Assembly: GCA_038526275.1 (NCBI GenBank)
Contig: JBCBGY010000001.1
Span: 1-64,000 of the forward strand
Origin: 188UL27-1 sp038526275
GTDB lineage: Bacteria; Pseudomonadota; Alphaproteobacteria; Rhodobacterales; Rhodobacteraceae
Direction: 5' to 3'
DNA length: 64,000 nt
Both the position numbers and the translations under genes were made by a program. The notes beneath the pieces are model-generated. The model was not told where the DNA came from. It made no database searches and saw only the letters and a program-made list of their open reading frames with translations. Below are positions 51,618-60,766 of this stretch, one piece after another (position 1 is the stretch's first letter; the number at the start of each line of letters is the position of its first letter).

Positions 51618-54600
51618 TCAGACCGACGCCGCAGGGAAACTTACGGTCCCGTATACATATTGGACGAGCCCAGGCGCTCCGCCGAACGCGGTTCCAGACA
51701 TGATGATTGGGGCTTCGACACCGTCCTGCCCAACGAAACGGGCATTGTAGGTATAGGCACCGTCGGACCAGGTGGCGGCGTTCAAGCGCGCAAGATCTGC
51801 GCGATCATCTGGATGGATCCGCTGTAGCAAGTCATCAAACTTCGGGTGGTTGTCCGCGTCAAAACCGAAGAACGCCGCAAGGTTATCGCTGACATACCCT
51901 TCATCGTTGGCCGCGTCATAGTAGTAAAAGCCCATAGGCACATCCGGGCCCAAAGTTTCCCATTGCTCCCTGAGAAGTTCATGCTGGAAGTCGGCAGTGA
52001 GGTCTTTGTTGATCCCGACCAAGTGCCGGGTTTTGCCACGGCTGTCCGTCACCGAAGTGCCGTAGACTTCGATAGGTGCGATCACTCCGTCTGTGCGGCG
52101 GACACTGCCGCGAAACTGCAGGGGACGACCCCGTTCAATGCAACCGTCAATGGCATTTTCCAGTCGTGCCCTGTCTTCTGGCAAGAACATGTCCAGCATT
52201 GTATCCAGGCCGGGGTTGGTCTCATGTCGGCCCAGTCTATGCAGGCTGAACATGCCGTCGGACCATGTCATCTTGTTCTTGTCCGCCGACAGGGTCCAAT
52301 GGGCGATCCCAAAACTGTCTTCGACCAGTTTCATCCCCTGGGCCAATTCCTGCTGTGCAAAATACTCGGCAGTCCGGTCGATCTCTGACACTATGATCAT
52401 CGCACCCTGAAGCGTGTCGTCTTCGCCATAAAATGGGGCGCACCGCAGCGAGATCGTCACGCGCTCAATCTCGAAGGTAATCTCTTGCATGCGCCGAAGC
52501 CGGATCGCATCGCTGGCCAAATCCGTCAGTGACGGGAAACCGCTGGGTAGGAAGCACTGGCTGAGATGAACACGGTTTTCAATCTGGCCAGGTATCTTGA
52601 AGCGTGACTTGGCCTCTTCACTCGTGCGACGGATCTGCAGCGCGCTGTCGACCACAATGATCAATGAAGGGGCATGGCGGAGCATGGAATTCTGTTCCCG
52701 CGACAGCTCCTCCAGTTCCGATGAATTGACCAACAGTTCCTCATTAAGTGTGATCAATTCCTCATTGGTCGATTGCAGCTCTTCGTTCGACGTCTCCAGT
52801 TCTTCGTTGGCAGCTTGCAACTCTTCGTTGGTTGACGCCATTTCTTCGTTGGCGGACTGCAGTTCTTCGTTGGTTGCCTGCAGTTCTTCGGTGGTATGTT
52901 GAAGGACTTCGCGCAATCGACTGACTTCGGCCTGCATTTGCTGTAGCACCTGTTTGTCAATGTCTTCTGCGTCGGCGAGGTCTTCCAGGTTGGTCGGCTT
53001 CTTTTCGTCTACATCGAACGTCAGCAGCACATAGCGCTCGCTGGTTTCCTTCACGTTCAGCGGCAAGGCCTCCATAGTCACCGCAATACCACTATTTCCA
53101 TCGTCAATCCAATGAGTTAACCCCATGCGACGATGCCCTTTGCGCAATGCAAGAGAGCAAAGCGTCGGCGCCTCCTCTCGCAGGGGCCGCAACAAAAGGT
53201 TGAGCGTCAAGCTAAGTTGCGTCTCCTCCGAGAGTTCCACGACGTCGCTGAAGCTGCCAAAAACGCGCAGGATGTTCATATCCGCGTCGAGCAATAAGGA
53301 CCGCTCGCCATGGGCTCTGGCCAAGGCATCGAACAAATATTGCTGGCTGGAATCCTGCTCTTTCTGGCTATACCCCGTGCGCCGGATGTCGGGTTCCGAC
53401 GAAAAGGCCGTGAGCTTCTTTCGTGCATCTGTTCGGCCAATGATGCGTTTGCGGAAGATCTTATGTTCATTCGAAAGGACTTCAAAATCCGGCTGCGATG
53501 CGCCCAACTGTTCGGAGCCGCCGAGAAACAAAATGCCGTGCCGGTTCAGCGCGTAATGCACCCGGTGGAGCACACGTTCCTGCAACCGACTGTTGAAGTA
53601 GATCATAATGTTGCGCAGGCTCACCAGGTCGATATTGCTGAACGGCGGATCCTGAAAAACGTTATGATTGGAAAAAAGGAGCGTGCCTTTCAGAGCTGGT
53701 ATGGCGACAATATGATCTTCACGCCGCTGAAAATACTTATCAACCAGGTCGTCGGGAATGTCGTTGGCTGCAGAAATCGGGAACACGCCCTTCCGGGCAA
53801 TTTCCAATGCTTGGCCATCAATATCGGTGGCAAAGACTTGTAAGGCTTTTTGGTTCAGAACGTCTGGTCCACCCATCGCCTCCACGACAAGGATCGCGAC
53901 GGAATATGCCTCTTCACCTGTGGCGCATCCGGCGACCCATATCCGAAAAGGGCGATCACGGACCTGTTCCACCACGCCCTGCAATTCGTCCCCCAAACGA
54001 TTGAACGATGAAGGATCCCGAAAAAACCTTGTGACTGATATCAGGAGATCTTTGAAAAGAGCATCGACTTCGGCGACATTGCTTCGACAATGCTCGACGT
54101 AGTCATCATAGTCGGTGATCCCCAAGGCCACCATGCGCCGCTGGACCCGGCGATTGACGGTAGATTCCTTGTAGTCCCGGAAATCAATCCGCGTGCGCGC
54201 CAACAAGATGTGCATGAGGTCAGACATCCGGCTCGTGGCCGCATGTATGCCCTTAAGCGTTTCCAAGTCACGGGGATACGCCAAGATCTTGCCGAGGTGC
54301 TTCCCGATTTCTTGTGGAGTTAGAACCAGATCAATACACCCAGTTGACGCCGCAGAACTGGGCATGCCGTCATACTTGGCGCTGCTGACATCCTGAGCGA
54401 TGGTTATCCCACCCGCTTCCCGAATGGCCTGAATGCCCGAGCTGCCGTCATTGCCCGTACCGGACAGAACAATCCCCAAAGATTGCTCGCCACGCTCTGC
54501 GGCGAGCGCACTAAAAAGCCTGTCGGCAGATGGGCTTGGCGTGGCGAAACGCCCGGAAGGGGTCACAAGTCGCAGACGCCCATTTTCCAGAATTGCGTCA

Positions 54601-54866
54601 TAGCTTGGTGGGATCACATAGATCGTGTCTGGCTCGGGCGATACATCATTTTCAAGCTCTGCAACCGCAAGATTGGTTTCCCGTCCGATCAAAGCATGGA
54701 TCATGCTTTTGTGGTTGGGCGACATATGCTGAGCGACGATATAACTGGCCCCGGAATCCGACGGCAAAGCCCTGACCAATTGTGTCAGCGCTTCCAATCC
54801 CCCTGCGGACGAACCGATTCCGATCAGAAACCTATCGTCATTGCCTTTGCTCGAATCGTCTTTCAT
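51618..54866 (-). CDS. CheB-CheR-PAS fusion protein
   Basis: A 1082-residue cytoplasmic signalling protein. Seen: a CheB methylesterase domain without receiver (about residues 10-195) with the catalytic Ser in GIGSSAGGLEAL, His in AQHMSPNHKS and Asp in GTGNDGSSGI; a CheR methyltransferase domain (about 207-475) with VAGCATGEEAYSVAIL for S-adenosylmethionine; a coiled coil (about 635-725) of TNEELQSANEE-type repeats; and three PAS-like domains (about 725-822, 842-945, 972-1082). There is no kinase domain at the C-terminus and no chemotaxis gene nearby. Such fusions are thought to work with sensor kinases in stress signalling. It stands alone on its strand. Confidence 0.93.
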   Translation of the reverse strand: MKDDSSKGNDDRFLIGIGSSAGGLEALTQLVRALPSDSGASYIVAQHMSPNHKSMIHALIGRETNLAVAELENDVSPEPDTIYVIPPSYDAILENGRLRLVTPSGRFATPSPSADRLFSALAAERGEQSLGIVLSGTGNDGSSGIQAIREAGGITIAQDVSSAKYDGMPSSAASTGCIDLVLTPQEIGKHLGKILAYPRDLETLKGIHAATSRMSDLMHILLARTRIDFRDYKESTVNRRVQRRMVALGITDYDDYVEHCRSNVAEVDALFKDLLISVTRFFRDPSSFNRLGDELQGVVEQVRDRPFRIWVAGCATGEEAYSVAILVVEAMGGPDVLNQKALQVFATDIDGQALEIARKGVFPISAANDIPDDLVDKYFQRREDHIVAIPALKGTLLFSNHNVFQDPPFSNIDLVSLRNIMIYFNSRLQERVLHRVHYALNRHGILFLGGSEQLGASQPDFEVLSNEHKIFRKRIIGRTDARKKLTAFSSEPDIRRTGYSQKEQDSSQQYLFDALARAHGERSLLLDADMNILRVFGSFSDVVELSEETQLSLTLNLLLRPLREEAPTLCSLALRKGHRRMGLTHWIDDGNSGIAVTMEALPLNVKETSERYVLLTFDVDEKKPTNLEDLADAEDIDKQVLQQMQAEVSRLREVLQHTTEELQATNEELQSANEEMASTNEELQAANEELETSNEELQSTNEELITLNEELLVNSSELEELSREQNSMLRHAPSLIIVVDSALQIRRTSEEAKSRFKIPGQIENRVHLSQCFLPSGFPSLTDLASDAIRLRRMQEITFEIERVTISLRCAPFYGEDDTLQGAMIIVSEIDRTAEYFAQQELAQGMKLVEDSFGIAHWTLSADKNKMTWSDGMFSLHRLGRHETNPGLDTMLDMFLPEDRARLENAIDGCIERGRPLQFRGSVRRTDGVIAPIEVYGTSVTDSRGKTRHLVGINKDLTADFQHELLREQWETLGPDVPMGFYYYDAANDEGYVSDNLAAFFGFDADNHPKFDDLLQRIHPDDRADLARLNAATWSDGAYTYNARFVGQDGVEAPIIMSGTAFGGAPGLVQYVYGTVSFPAASV

Positions 54867-55087
54867 TCGCTGGACCGGTCGGACTGAAGTCCGCAGTGCC
54901 GACCGATTGCGGAAAGGACACAGCCTGCGGCTGCCTGCAAGCGTGGCATTTGCCCATTCGACCCCACACCCGTCTCCGTAAACAGAACCCTAACGTTTGA
55001 TCACCGAATTAGGGGAAGAAGACTTAACAAAAGGTAAACTTGGTGGGGACTTGGATCATCAGGCGAGGCTTGGCCGAAAACCGACAC

Positions 55088-55846
55088 CTATTCAGCTGCG
55101 TGCACGGCGACCGTCCTTGGGCCCGAAACAGCTTCTTGCGCGCGCCCAAAGGTACGAAAATCATCCGCCAGCTTGCGGCGCAAGGCTGCGGTGATGTCAG
55201 ACGGAAGGTGCAAGTCGGGAGATTCAGAAGCACCGCTCCGGGCATCGAAGCCCAACTGCAGTTTCGCCCGTTGTACGATGTCCGCGGCCCATTGAATGCG
55301 ACTGGAACGATACATCGCCTTCGGCGATACATTGGTGACGGGTAAGTGCAATGGAACACCCAACGTGCGGGAAAGGTGCGTGACAAGCAGGTCAACCTGC
55401 TCATAGGGCACGATCCAGTCGACACCGTTTTGTCCCTCGCTATTGCGCACGAAGTCGAACTGCGTACCACCAGGGTCCGCGTAGGCTGGCGGACGCGGAG
55501 ACAGGTAGGCGCGCACAAAATCGGGGAAAGAAATTCCGCCGGTACTGTTCCGAGCCTCCGCCGTTCTCACTGAGCGCAAATCGGACCGCGCCCGAAAACG
55601 ATACCAGCTATAAAGCCACGCTGTTGGCTCCCGCATCAGGCAAATCGTTTGGAACGATGTTTGTGGGCAGGTCTCTCGGAGATATGGTTTGATGAAAGCC
55701 TCGAACTGCCGGAAGTTCGTATGCCTTACCTGCGGTGGACCAGACAAAGACAAGTCCATGTGCGGCCGGAGCATTGTCTCCAATGCTGTTGATGCACATT
55801 TCGGGGTCAATAGCAGAACAATGCCATGGCGCGCGCTGATCAGCAA
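55088..55846 (-). CDS. Sulfotransferase family protein
   Basis: A 252-residue P-loop-like sulfotransferase. Seen: the 5'-phosphosulfate loop LLLTPKCASTALETML (about residues 11-26), the 3'-phosphate-binding LMREPTAWLYSWYRFRARSD (about 70-89), a central IVPYEQVDLLVTHL and the C-terminal DITAALRRKLADDFR. Roseobacters carry several such proteins, thought to sulfate polysaccharides or small molecules using PAPS. The substrate is unknown; the EPS locus in the same window is one possible target, which is speculative. It stands alone. Confidence 0.82.
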   Translation of the reverse strand: MLISARHGIVLLLTPKCASTALETMLRPHMDLSLSGPPQVRHTNFRQFEAFIKPYLRETCPQTSFQTICLMREPTAWLYSWYRFRARSDLRSVRTAEARNSTGGISFPDFVRAYLSPRPPAYADPGGTQFDFVRNSEGQNGVDWIVPYEQVDLLVTHLSRTLGVPLHLPVTNVSPKAMYRSSRIQWAADIVQRAKLQLGFDARSGASESPDLHLPSDITAALRRKLADDFRTFGRAQEAVSGPRTVAVHAAE

Positions 55847-56139
55847 AGTGCGAATCTCCCGGCGAATATGGCGTTAGCCGCCGATCCAAAAATACCGTCT
55901 CACTCCAGCAAGTGCCACCTGAGCCACGATGAGCCTGCTTGAAAGGTATTTTCATGCCGAACGCTGGGCCGCAGACGATCCAAATCTCGCCAAAAGCCTG
56001 AAGATTGCCCAAATTCAAACCGTTGCGCCGTGAAATGGGGCTGAGTTGTACCGTTGCCGTCGGCCGCAATTCAGCAAGATTTGTCCGATCCTTCTGGGTC
56101 ATACCGAAACCCGTGCAACACAGATCAAACCAAAGAGCC

Positions 56140-56973
56140 ATGACAAGTTACGAAGAACGAATAGTCCGCGTTATCAGTTACATCTATGACAATCCCGCCG
56201 GGGATTTGTCACTCGACCGGTTGGCCGAAGTGGCAGCCATGTCACGGTTTCATTGGCACAGAGTGTTTCATGGGATGACTGGGCAAACCTGCGCGCAGGC
56301 CACCCGGCGCATCCGCCTTCATCGCGGTGCCTGCCATCTGGTGCAATCCGACGACAAAGTGGCTGAGATTGCCAAATGCTGCGGCTATGAAAACAGTCAA
56401 AGCTTCGTTCGGGCCTTCCGCGACGAATATGGCATGACCCCTGCGGCCTTTCGGGCCCGGGGGGCGTTGCCAAAAAAAGAGTCTCCAAATCAGCAAGGAA
56501 ATCAGCAAATGTTCCCCGTGGAAATCCTGGAACAGCCGGCCCGCCGCCTGGCCGCGTTGCCCCACCAAGGCACTTACATGACCATTGGCAAGAAGTTTGA
56601 AACGCTTGGCACAATCATCTCCAGTCGAAATTTGTGGCATCATGCCAATGGCATGGTTGGGGTCTATTGGGACGATCCCGATGCGGTGGCCGAAGACCAG
56701 TTGCGCAGTCATGCCGGCGCCGCCGTTGACGAAGCGATGGACATCGCGGAACCGCTGACCGAGCTTCGGCTGAAAGGGGGCCGCTACGCCGTGATGCATT
56801 ACAAGGGCCATTATTCCGGCCTGAAGAGCGCCTATCAGTACATGTACGGTACATGGTTGCCGCAATCGGGCGCAGAGCTTGGCGACCAACCCCCGATCGA
56901 AGTGTATCTCAATTCCCCGGCAGATACCGCCCCCGACGATCTGCTAACGGAGGTCTGCGTTTCCGTCACATAG
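56140..56973 (+). CDS. AraC-family regulator with GyrI-like domain
   Basis: A 277-residue two-domain transcription factor. Seen: an N-terminal AraC DNA-binding pair of helix-turn-helix motifs (about residues 5-105, with LDRLAEVAAMSRFHWHRVFH and VAEIAKCCGYENSQSFVRAF), then a GyrI/SbmC ligand-binding domain (about 125-277) with YMTIGKKFETLGTIISSRNL and GRYAVMHYKGHYSGL. Relatives such as Rob and SoxS-like proteins bind small molecules through the GyrI domain. The frame is open from 56005, but ATG 56140 begins at the family N-terminus. The ligand and target genes are unknown. Confidence 0.9.
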   Translation: MTSYEERIVRVISYIYDNPAGDLSLDRLAEVAAMSRFHWHRVFHGMTGQTCAQATRRIRLHRGACHLVQSDDKVAEIAKCCGYENSQSFVRAFRDEYGMTPAAFRARGALPKKESPNQQGNQQMFPVEILEQPARRLAALPHQGTYMTIGKKFETLGTIISSRNLWHHANGMVGVYWDDPDAVAEDQLRSHAGAAVDEAMDIAEPLTELRLKGGRYAVMHYKGHYSGLKSAYQYMYGTWLPQSGAELGDQPPIEVYLNSPADTAPDDLLTEVCVSVT

Positions 56974-57015
56974 AGGAATAGTTTTGGGGCTCTTACGGGG
57001 GCGCCGGGAACGGCA

Positions 57016-57717
57016 TCACGTCTCCACCTCCACGCAAGGCGGTAGCGCCGCATCGTAGCGCGCGAGGCCTTCTCGACCGGCGTCTGTCAACGCGTAGACG
57101 CCGCGGCTGACCCGGTCGAACCAACCATAGTGATCCGCCGCCATGATTCGAGTGGCCGCCGCAACGCCGGTTGCCTTGGCGATCACGGCTCCGCGCGATG
57201 GTCCTTCTGCGGCCAAAAATGCCGCACATCGCAAGGCGTCTTGGCGATAGGCCGTGACCAGGCCGGATCGCGTTGCGCCGCCCTGGTTAGGGTCGCCTTC
57301 TCGGCGGGCAAACTCCCTCAGCAAACGGCTGCGGCGGACCTTCGACTGGCGCGGCCGAAAGGGTGCCGGATCGCAATGAACCTCAACCAACCCATCGGAC
57401 AGCCGGACGGTGATCAGCCCAAGGCCGAGACGGCGCGCCAGCGCCCCGTTGTCCTTCAAGGCCTTCAGAAAGGGCCGCCCTCGCCCACGGGGCACAGCAA
57501 CGTAGACCCAATCGGTGATTGCCTGTCGCGCGATAGCTTGGTGAAAAAGCGACAGGGCAAAACCGGTCTTGAGTTCCACAATGACCGGATCATCGTTGTC
57601 CCGGCAGGCCACCACGTCTGCCGCACCAACCTCTGCTTTGACCTCATAGCCTTGTCTTTCGAGGAAGGCTTTGACCGGCGGATAGAGGTCGGTTTCGCGG
57701 GGTTTTGCAGACGCCAT
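57016..57717 (-). CDS. DUF2161 protein, PD-(D/E)XK nuclease-like
   Basis: A 233-residue protein of the DUF2161 family, sometimes annotated as a phosphodiesterase. Seen: ETDLYPPVKAFLERQGYEVK, then the nuclease-like core with Asp in VGAADVVACRDND and E-L-K in VIVELKTGFALSLFHQAI (about residues 45-62), and a winged-helix-like C-terminal half with SRGAVIAKATGVAAATRIMA. The fold prediction as a PD-(D/E)XK nuclease rests on these residues. No restriction or defence partner is adjacent, so a housekeeping role in DNA repair is equally possible. Confidence 0.85.
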   Translation of the reverse strand: MASAKPRETDLYPPVKAFLERQGYEVKAEVGAADVVACRDNDDPVIVELKTGFALSLFHQAIARQAITDWVYVAVPRGRGRPFLKALKDNGALARRLGLGLITVRLSDGLVEVHCDPAPFRPRQSKVRRSRLLREFARREGDPNQGGATRSGLVTAYRQDALRCAAFLAAEGPSRGAVIAKATGVAAATRIMAADHYGWFDRVSRGVYALTDAGREGLARYDAALPPCVEVET

Positions 57718-57740
57718 GCCCCGTCATAGCGTGGTCGGGG

Positions 57741-58697
57741 TCACGCGCCAATCAACTCCGACTGGGCCACGATCACCTCTGCCTGCTTGATCGACGCGAT
57801 ATCGACCAGGCGCCCCTTGTAAACCGTCGCTCCCGCGCCGTCGGCTTTCGCTTTTTCCATGGCCGCGAGGATCTCACGGGCTTCGGTCACGGCCTCTTCG
57901 GACGGGGTGAACACTTCGTTGGCCAGGGCCACCTGTTTTGGATGGATCGCCCATTTGCCGACCATGCCAAGGGTGGCAGAACGCCGGGCCTGTGCGCGGA
58001 AACCTTCATCATCGCTGAAATCTCCGAATGGGCCATCCACTGGAAGCACACCATGGGTCCGGCACGCGGCCACAATCGCAGCTTGGGCCCAGTGCCAGGG
58101 GTCAGACCAGTATTGCTGATCGCCACGCTGCATATAGTAGTGTTCCTGCGTCCCGCCGATGCCGGTGGTCTGCATCCCCATAGAGGCCGCAAAGTCCGCC
58201 GCGCCAAGGCTCATGGCCTGCAAACGCGGCGAGGCCGACGCAATCTCCTCCACATGGGCAATGCCCGCCGCACTTTCGATAATCACCTCAAAACTGATCG
58301 GTTTGGTGCGACCCTTTGCAGCCTCAATCGCTGTGACCAACGCATCGACGGCATAAAGATCACCTGCACACCCCACCTTCGGGATCATGATCTGATCCAA
58401 ACGGTCGCTGGCCTGTTCCAGCAGGTCCACCACATCCCGGTACCAGTAGGGCGTATCCAGCCCGTTGATACGCACGCTCAGCGTTTTGGCACCCCAATCC
58501 ACGTCGCCAATCGCTTCGATGATGTTGGCGCGGGCCTGGGGTTTGTCATCGGGCGCGACGCTGTCTTCCAGATCCAAGTTGATCACATCCGCAGCACTCG
58601 CCGCCATCTTCTCAAACAGGGCCGTTCGCGAGCCGGGCCCAAAAAGCTGGCAACGGTTCGGGCGGGCGGGCGCAGGAGGTTGGAGGCGAAAGCTCAT
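57741..58697 (-). CDS. mcl1: L-malyl-CoA/beta-methylmalyl-CoA lyase
   Basis: A 318-residue HpcH/citE-family lyase. It cleaves malyl-CoA to acetyl-CoA and glyoxylate and methylmalyl-CoA to propionyl-CoA and glyoxylate, in the ethylmalonyl-CoA pathway of Rhodobacteraceae. Seen: RPNRCQLFGPGSRTALFEKM at the N-terminus, DLEDSVAPDDKPQAR with the metal-binding acid, SVRINGLDTPYWYRDV, PKVGCAGD, FEVIIESAAGIAHVEEIA, LGAADFAASMGMQTTGIGGT and GMVGKWAIHPKQVALANEVF. From memory the sequence closely matches the Rhodobacter sphaeroides Mcl1. It is a single gene in divergent orientation to a membrane protein gene. Confidence 0.96.
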   Translation of the reverse strand: MSFRLQPPAPARPNRCQLFGPGSRTALFEKMAASAADVINLDLEDSVAPDDKPQARANIIEAIGDVDWGAKTLSVRINGLDTPYWYRDVVDLLEQASDRLDQIMIPKVGCAGDLYAVDALVTAIEAAKGRTKPISFEVIIESAAGIAHVEEIASASPRLQAMSLGAADFAASMGMQTTGIGGTQEHYYMQRGDQQYWSDPWHWAQAAIVAACRTHGVLPVDGPFGDFSDDEGFRAQARRSATLGMVGKWAIHPKQVALANEVFTPSEEAVTEAREILAAMEKAKADGAGATVYKGRLVDIASIKQAEVIVAQSELIGA

Positions 58698-58743
58698 GAA
58701 TTCTTCCGGTACGTATGTTACAAAAATCTCAATCTTGGAGATA

Positions 58744-58749
58744 TATAAT
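58744..58749 (+). promoter_or_regulatory. Possible -10 element upstream of the 58810 gene
   Basis: A perfect TATAAT 61 bases before the ATG at 58810, in an AT-rich patch. A clear -35 at 16-18 bases spacing is not seen, so this is a weak call. Confidence 0.3.
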
Positions 58750-58809
58750 TACGTGAGCGCCGACAAGGCTGATTTTGCAATTGCAGAAAAATTGACCTAC
58801 TTTGGGCCC

Positions 58810-59241
58810 ATGTCGTCGTCGCAGGATACCGGTCCATCAAAAGGTGTAGCCCGTACCAATGGCGGAATTCTTAAGGCAGTACTGATCTGCAAAATCGCAT
58901 TAACTCTGCTGTTTTGGGCGCTGCCGCTGCTGGTGTTTCCGAGCACTTTGCTGGGATTCTTCATTACGCCGCTGCCGGAACCATTGATCTACCTGCGGCT
59001 CCTGGGTTTGGCATATCTGGCCCTGACAGTGGCCTATATCGGCGGTCTGGTTGAGGCTTTTCGGGGTGGGTTCCCAATGACGACAGTGCTGATGGGTTTG
59101 GTCAGCAATGGAGGCGCAGCCATATTGCTGCTCGTCTATCTTCTGTCAGAAGCCGTTCAACCTGTGCTGTGGGTCAGTTGGGTGGTCGTCACCTTAATCA
59201 CGTGCGGCCTTTTGCACGTGCTTTTCAATCGGCGGGGCTAA
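58810..59241 (+). CDS. Small four-helix membrane protein, unknown function
   Basis: A 143-residue membrane protein with four hydrophobic segments (about residues 22-52, 60-80, 88-112 and 116-137), a short polar N-terminal tail, and LFWALPLLVFPSTLLGFFIT in the first hairpin. Not recognised as a named family. The frame is open from 58465, mostly opposite mcl1; the ATG at 58810 is the likeliest start because a TATAAT lies upstream at 58744. A GTG at 58753 would add 19 residues. It converges on dgoA, whose stop overlaps its last 4 bases. Confidence 0.65.
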   Translation: MSSSQDTGPSKGVARTNGGILKAVLICKIALTLLFWALPLLVFPSTLLGFFITPLPEPLIYLRLLGLAYLALTVAYIGGLVEAFRGGFPMTTVLMGLVSNGGAAILLLVYLLSEAVQPVLWVSWVVVTLITCGLLHVLFNRRG

Positions 59242-59858
59242 GCCACGGCACTGTTCATAGCCGCATCAAATGCCTGAACAATGTCGCGGGCCCGAACCGC
59301 CACATCGGACGGGGCCATGCCAGGCGCGTAAAGCGCTGAACCGATGCCGAACCCATCGGCACTGGCCTTGACCCAATCGCCAAAGTTGGCCGGGCCAGCC
59401 CCGCCCACCGCATAAACCTGCGTGCCCTCTGGCAGAACCGCACGTAACGCCTGCAAACCGCCGGGGCCAGCCATGCTGCCGGGAAAGAGCTTCAGACCAT
59501 CGGCCCCTGCAGCCAACGCCGTGAAGGCTTCGGTTGGCGTGAAGATCCCGGGCCAGCTTTCAAGGCCCAGCGCCTTGGTTGCGCGAATAACCTCCGGCAC
59601 GCAATTGGGCGAGACGATCAACTGCCCGCCCGACTGGTAGACATGGGCCACTTGTTCTGCCGTCAGCACCGTGCCCGCACCGATCTGCGCGGTGTCTCCA
59701 AAGGCCTTCACTATGGCCTCGATGCTATCGAGCGGATCCGGCGAGTTTAGCGGCACCTCGATCCGCGTGATCCCGGCTCTGATCAAGGCCTCGGCCACAG
59801 GCAGCGCGTCGGCTGGGGTGATGCCCCGAAGGATGGCAATCAGGGCACGGTGGCTCAT
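59238..59858 (-). CDS. dgoA: 2-dehydro-3-deoxy-6-phosphogalactonate aldolase
   Basis: A KDPG/KDPGal-type class I aldolase of 206 residues that splits 2-dehydro-3-deoxy-6-phosphogalactonate into pyruvate and glyceraldehyde 3-phosphate. Seen: LIAILRGITPADALPVAEAL (N-terminal conserved Arg), RIEVPLNSPDPLDSI with the conserved Glu, GAGTVLTAEQV, VSPNCVPEV, and the Schiff-base Lys in GADGLKLFPGSMAGPGGLQA (about residue 126). It overlaps dgoK by 4 bases, and is the last gene of the galactoside operon. Confidence 0.93.
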   Translation of the reverse strand: MSHRALIAILRGITPADALPVAEALIRAGITRIEVPLNSPDPLDSIEAIVKAFGDTAQIGAGTVLTAEQVAHVYQSGGQLIVSPNCVPEVIRATKALGLESWPGIFTPTEAFTALAAGADGLKLFPGSMAGPGGLQALRAVLPEGTQVYAVGGAGPANFGDWVKASADGFGIGSALYAPGMAPSDVAVRARDIVQAFDAAMNSAVA

Positions 59859-60766
59859 TCCGTGGTCTCCGTCATCAGGGCGCGGGCCTTGATCAGGCCC
59901 CGAATGGTCATCGCCTCAGCATCAGCAATCGTCGCTTGGACGCCTTGCAGCCCCAGGGCCGCGGCATAGTGATCGGCGATGGATCTGGCACCAATCAGAG
60001 CAACCTCTTGACCCAGCCAATAGGGGCGCGCCGCGGCCAATTCGGCCCCGATCAGGCAACCGGACAGGCGGGACGCCGCAGCGGTCGGCGCGAGATCGTT
60101 CAGCAACGCCTCTGCGCGCAAGCCAAACAGGCGTGCGGCAATCTTTTCTGGCCGCGACAAGGCATCAGACACACCGTCCGCGAAAGCCACCGCATCCCAC
60201 CCATCTGTCGCCATCGAAAAGCGCAAGACCGTGTGGTGGGCGAGTGCAGCATAAAGCTCACCCGTCATAAAGGTTTGAAAACTTACGATTTCGCCAGCGC
60301 TAACGTGGACCCACTTGGAATGGCTGCCCGGCAAGCAGATCACCCCGTCAAAATTGGGGTTCAGCGCCAGAAAGCCCGCGATCTGCGTTTCCTCGCCGCG
60401 CATGACGTCCGCCGGTTGGGTCTGCTTCACCCCCCCGATCACACGCACCAGAAGCCGAGGATCGCGGCAGGGCGCCAACGTTAACGTCCCATCGTCCAAT
60501 GGCGGGCAGGGCACAGCGCGGTAAGCCGCTTCAACCCAACCCTGACGGGCGCCCACCATGCCACAGGCAATAACCATGGTCTGAGAGGAGCCGATCCCGT
60601 CGCCGACCAGATCCAGAAGCGCTGATTCAAAGGCATCTGCCGCCAAGGTCGCCATGCCCTGTTCCGACGAACGCTGCCACAGAACAGTGTTCGAGGCAGA
60701 AAGCCCCCAAACCCGCAGGCGCGAGGTGCCCCAATCGACGGCGATCCAGTGGGCCTGTTCAGTCAT
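59855..60766 (-). CDS. dgoK: 2-dehydro-3-deoxygalactonokinase
   Basis: A sugar-acid kinase of 303 residues that phosphorylates 2-keto-3-deoxygalactonate at C6. Seen: the ATP-binding ASKHA start WIAVDWGTSRLRVWGLSA, MRGEETQIAGFLAL (about residues 118-131), CLPGSHSKWVHVSAGEIVSF, TGELYAALAHHTVLRF, and a C-terminal GAR-S-like end. It overlaps the SDR gene upstream and dgoA downstream by 4 bases each, so the three are tightly coupled for D-galactonate degradation. Confidence 0.93.
   Translation of the reverse strand: MTEQAHWIAVDWGTSRLRVWGLSASNTVLWQRSSEQGMATLAADAFESALLDLVGDGIGSSQTMVIACGMVGARQGWVEAAYRAVPCPPLDDGTLTLAPCRDPRLLVRVIGGVKQTQPADVMRGEETQIAGFLALNPNFDGVICLPGSHSKWVHVSAGEIVSFQTFMTGELYAALAHHTVLRFSMATDGWDAVAFADGVSDALSRPEKIAARLFGLRAEALLNDLAPTAAASRLSGCLIGAELAAARPYWLGQEVALIGARSIADHYAAALGLQGVQATIADAEAMTIRGLIKARALMTETTE

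Noticed and set aside
52680..52920. Regular TTCTTCGTTGG-type repeats
   Set aside because: They encode the ELQ/NEE heptad-like coiled coil of the CheB-CheR-PAS protein and are not an independent repeat array.
57705..58748. 347-codon open frame on the plus strand
   Set aside because: Antisense to mcl1 over its whole length; Mcl1 is strongly supported by sequence.
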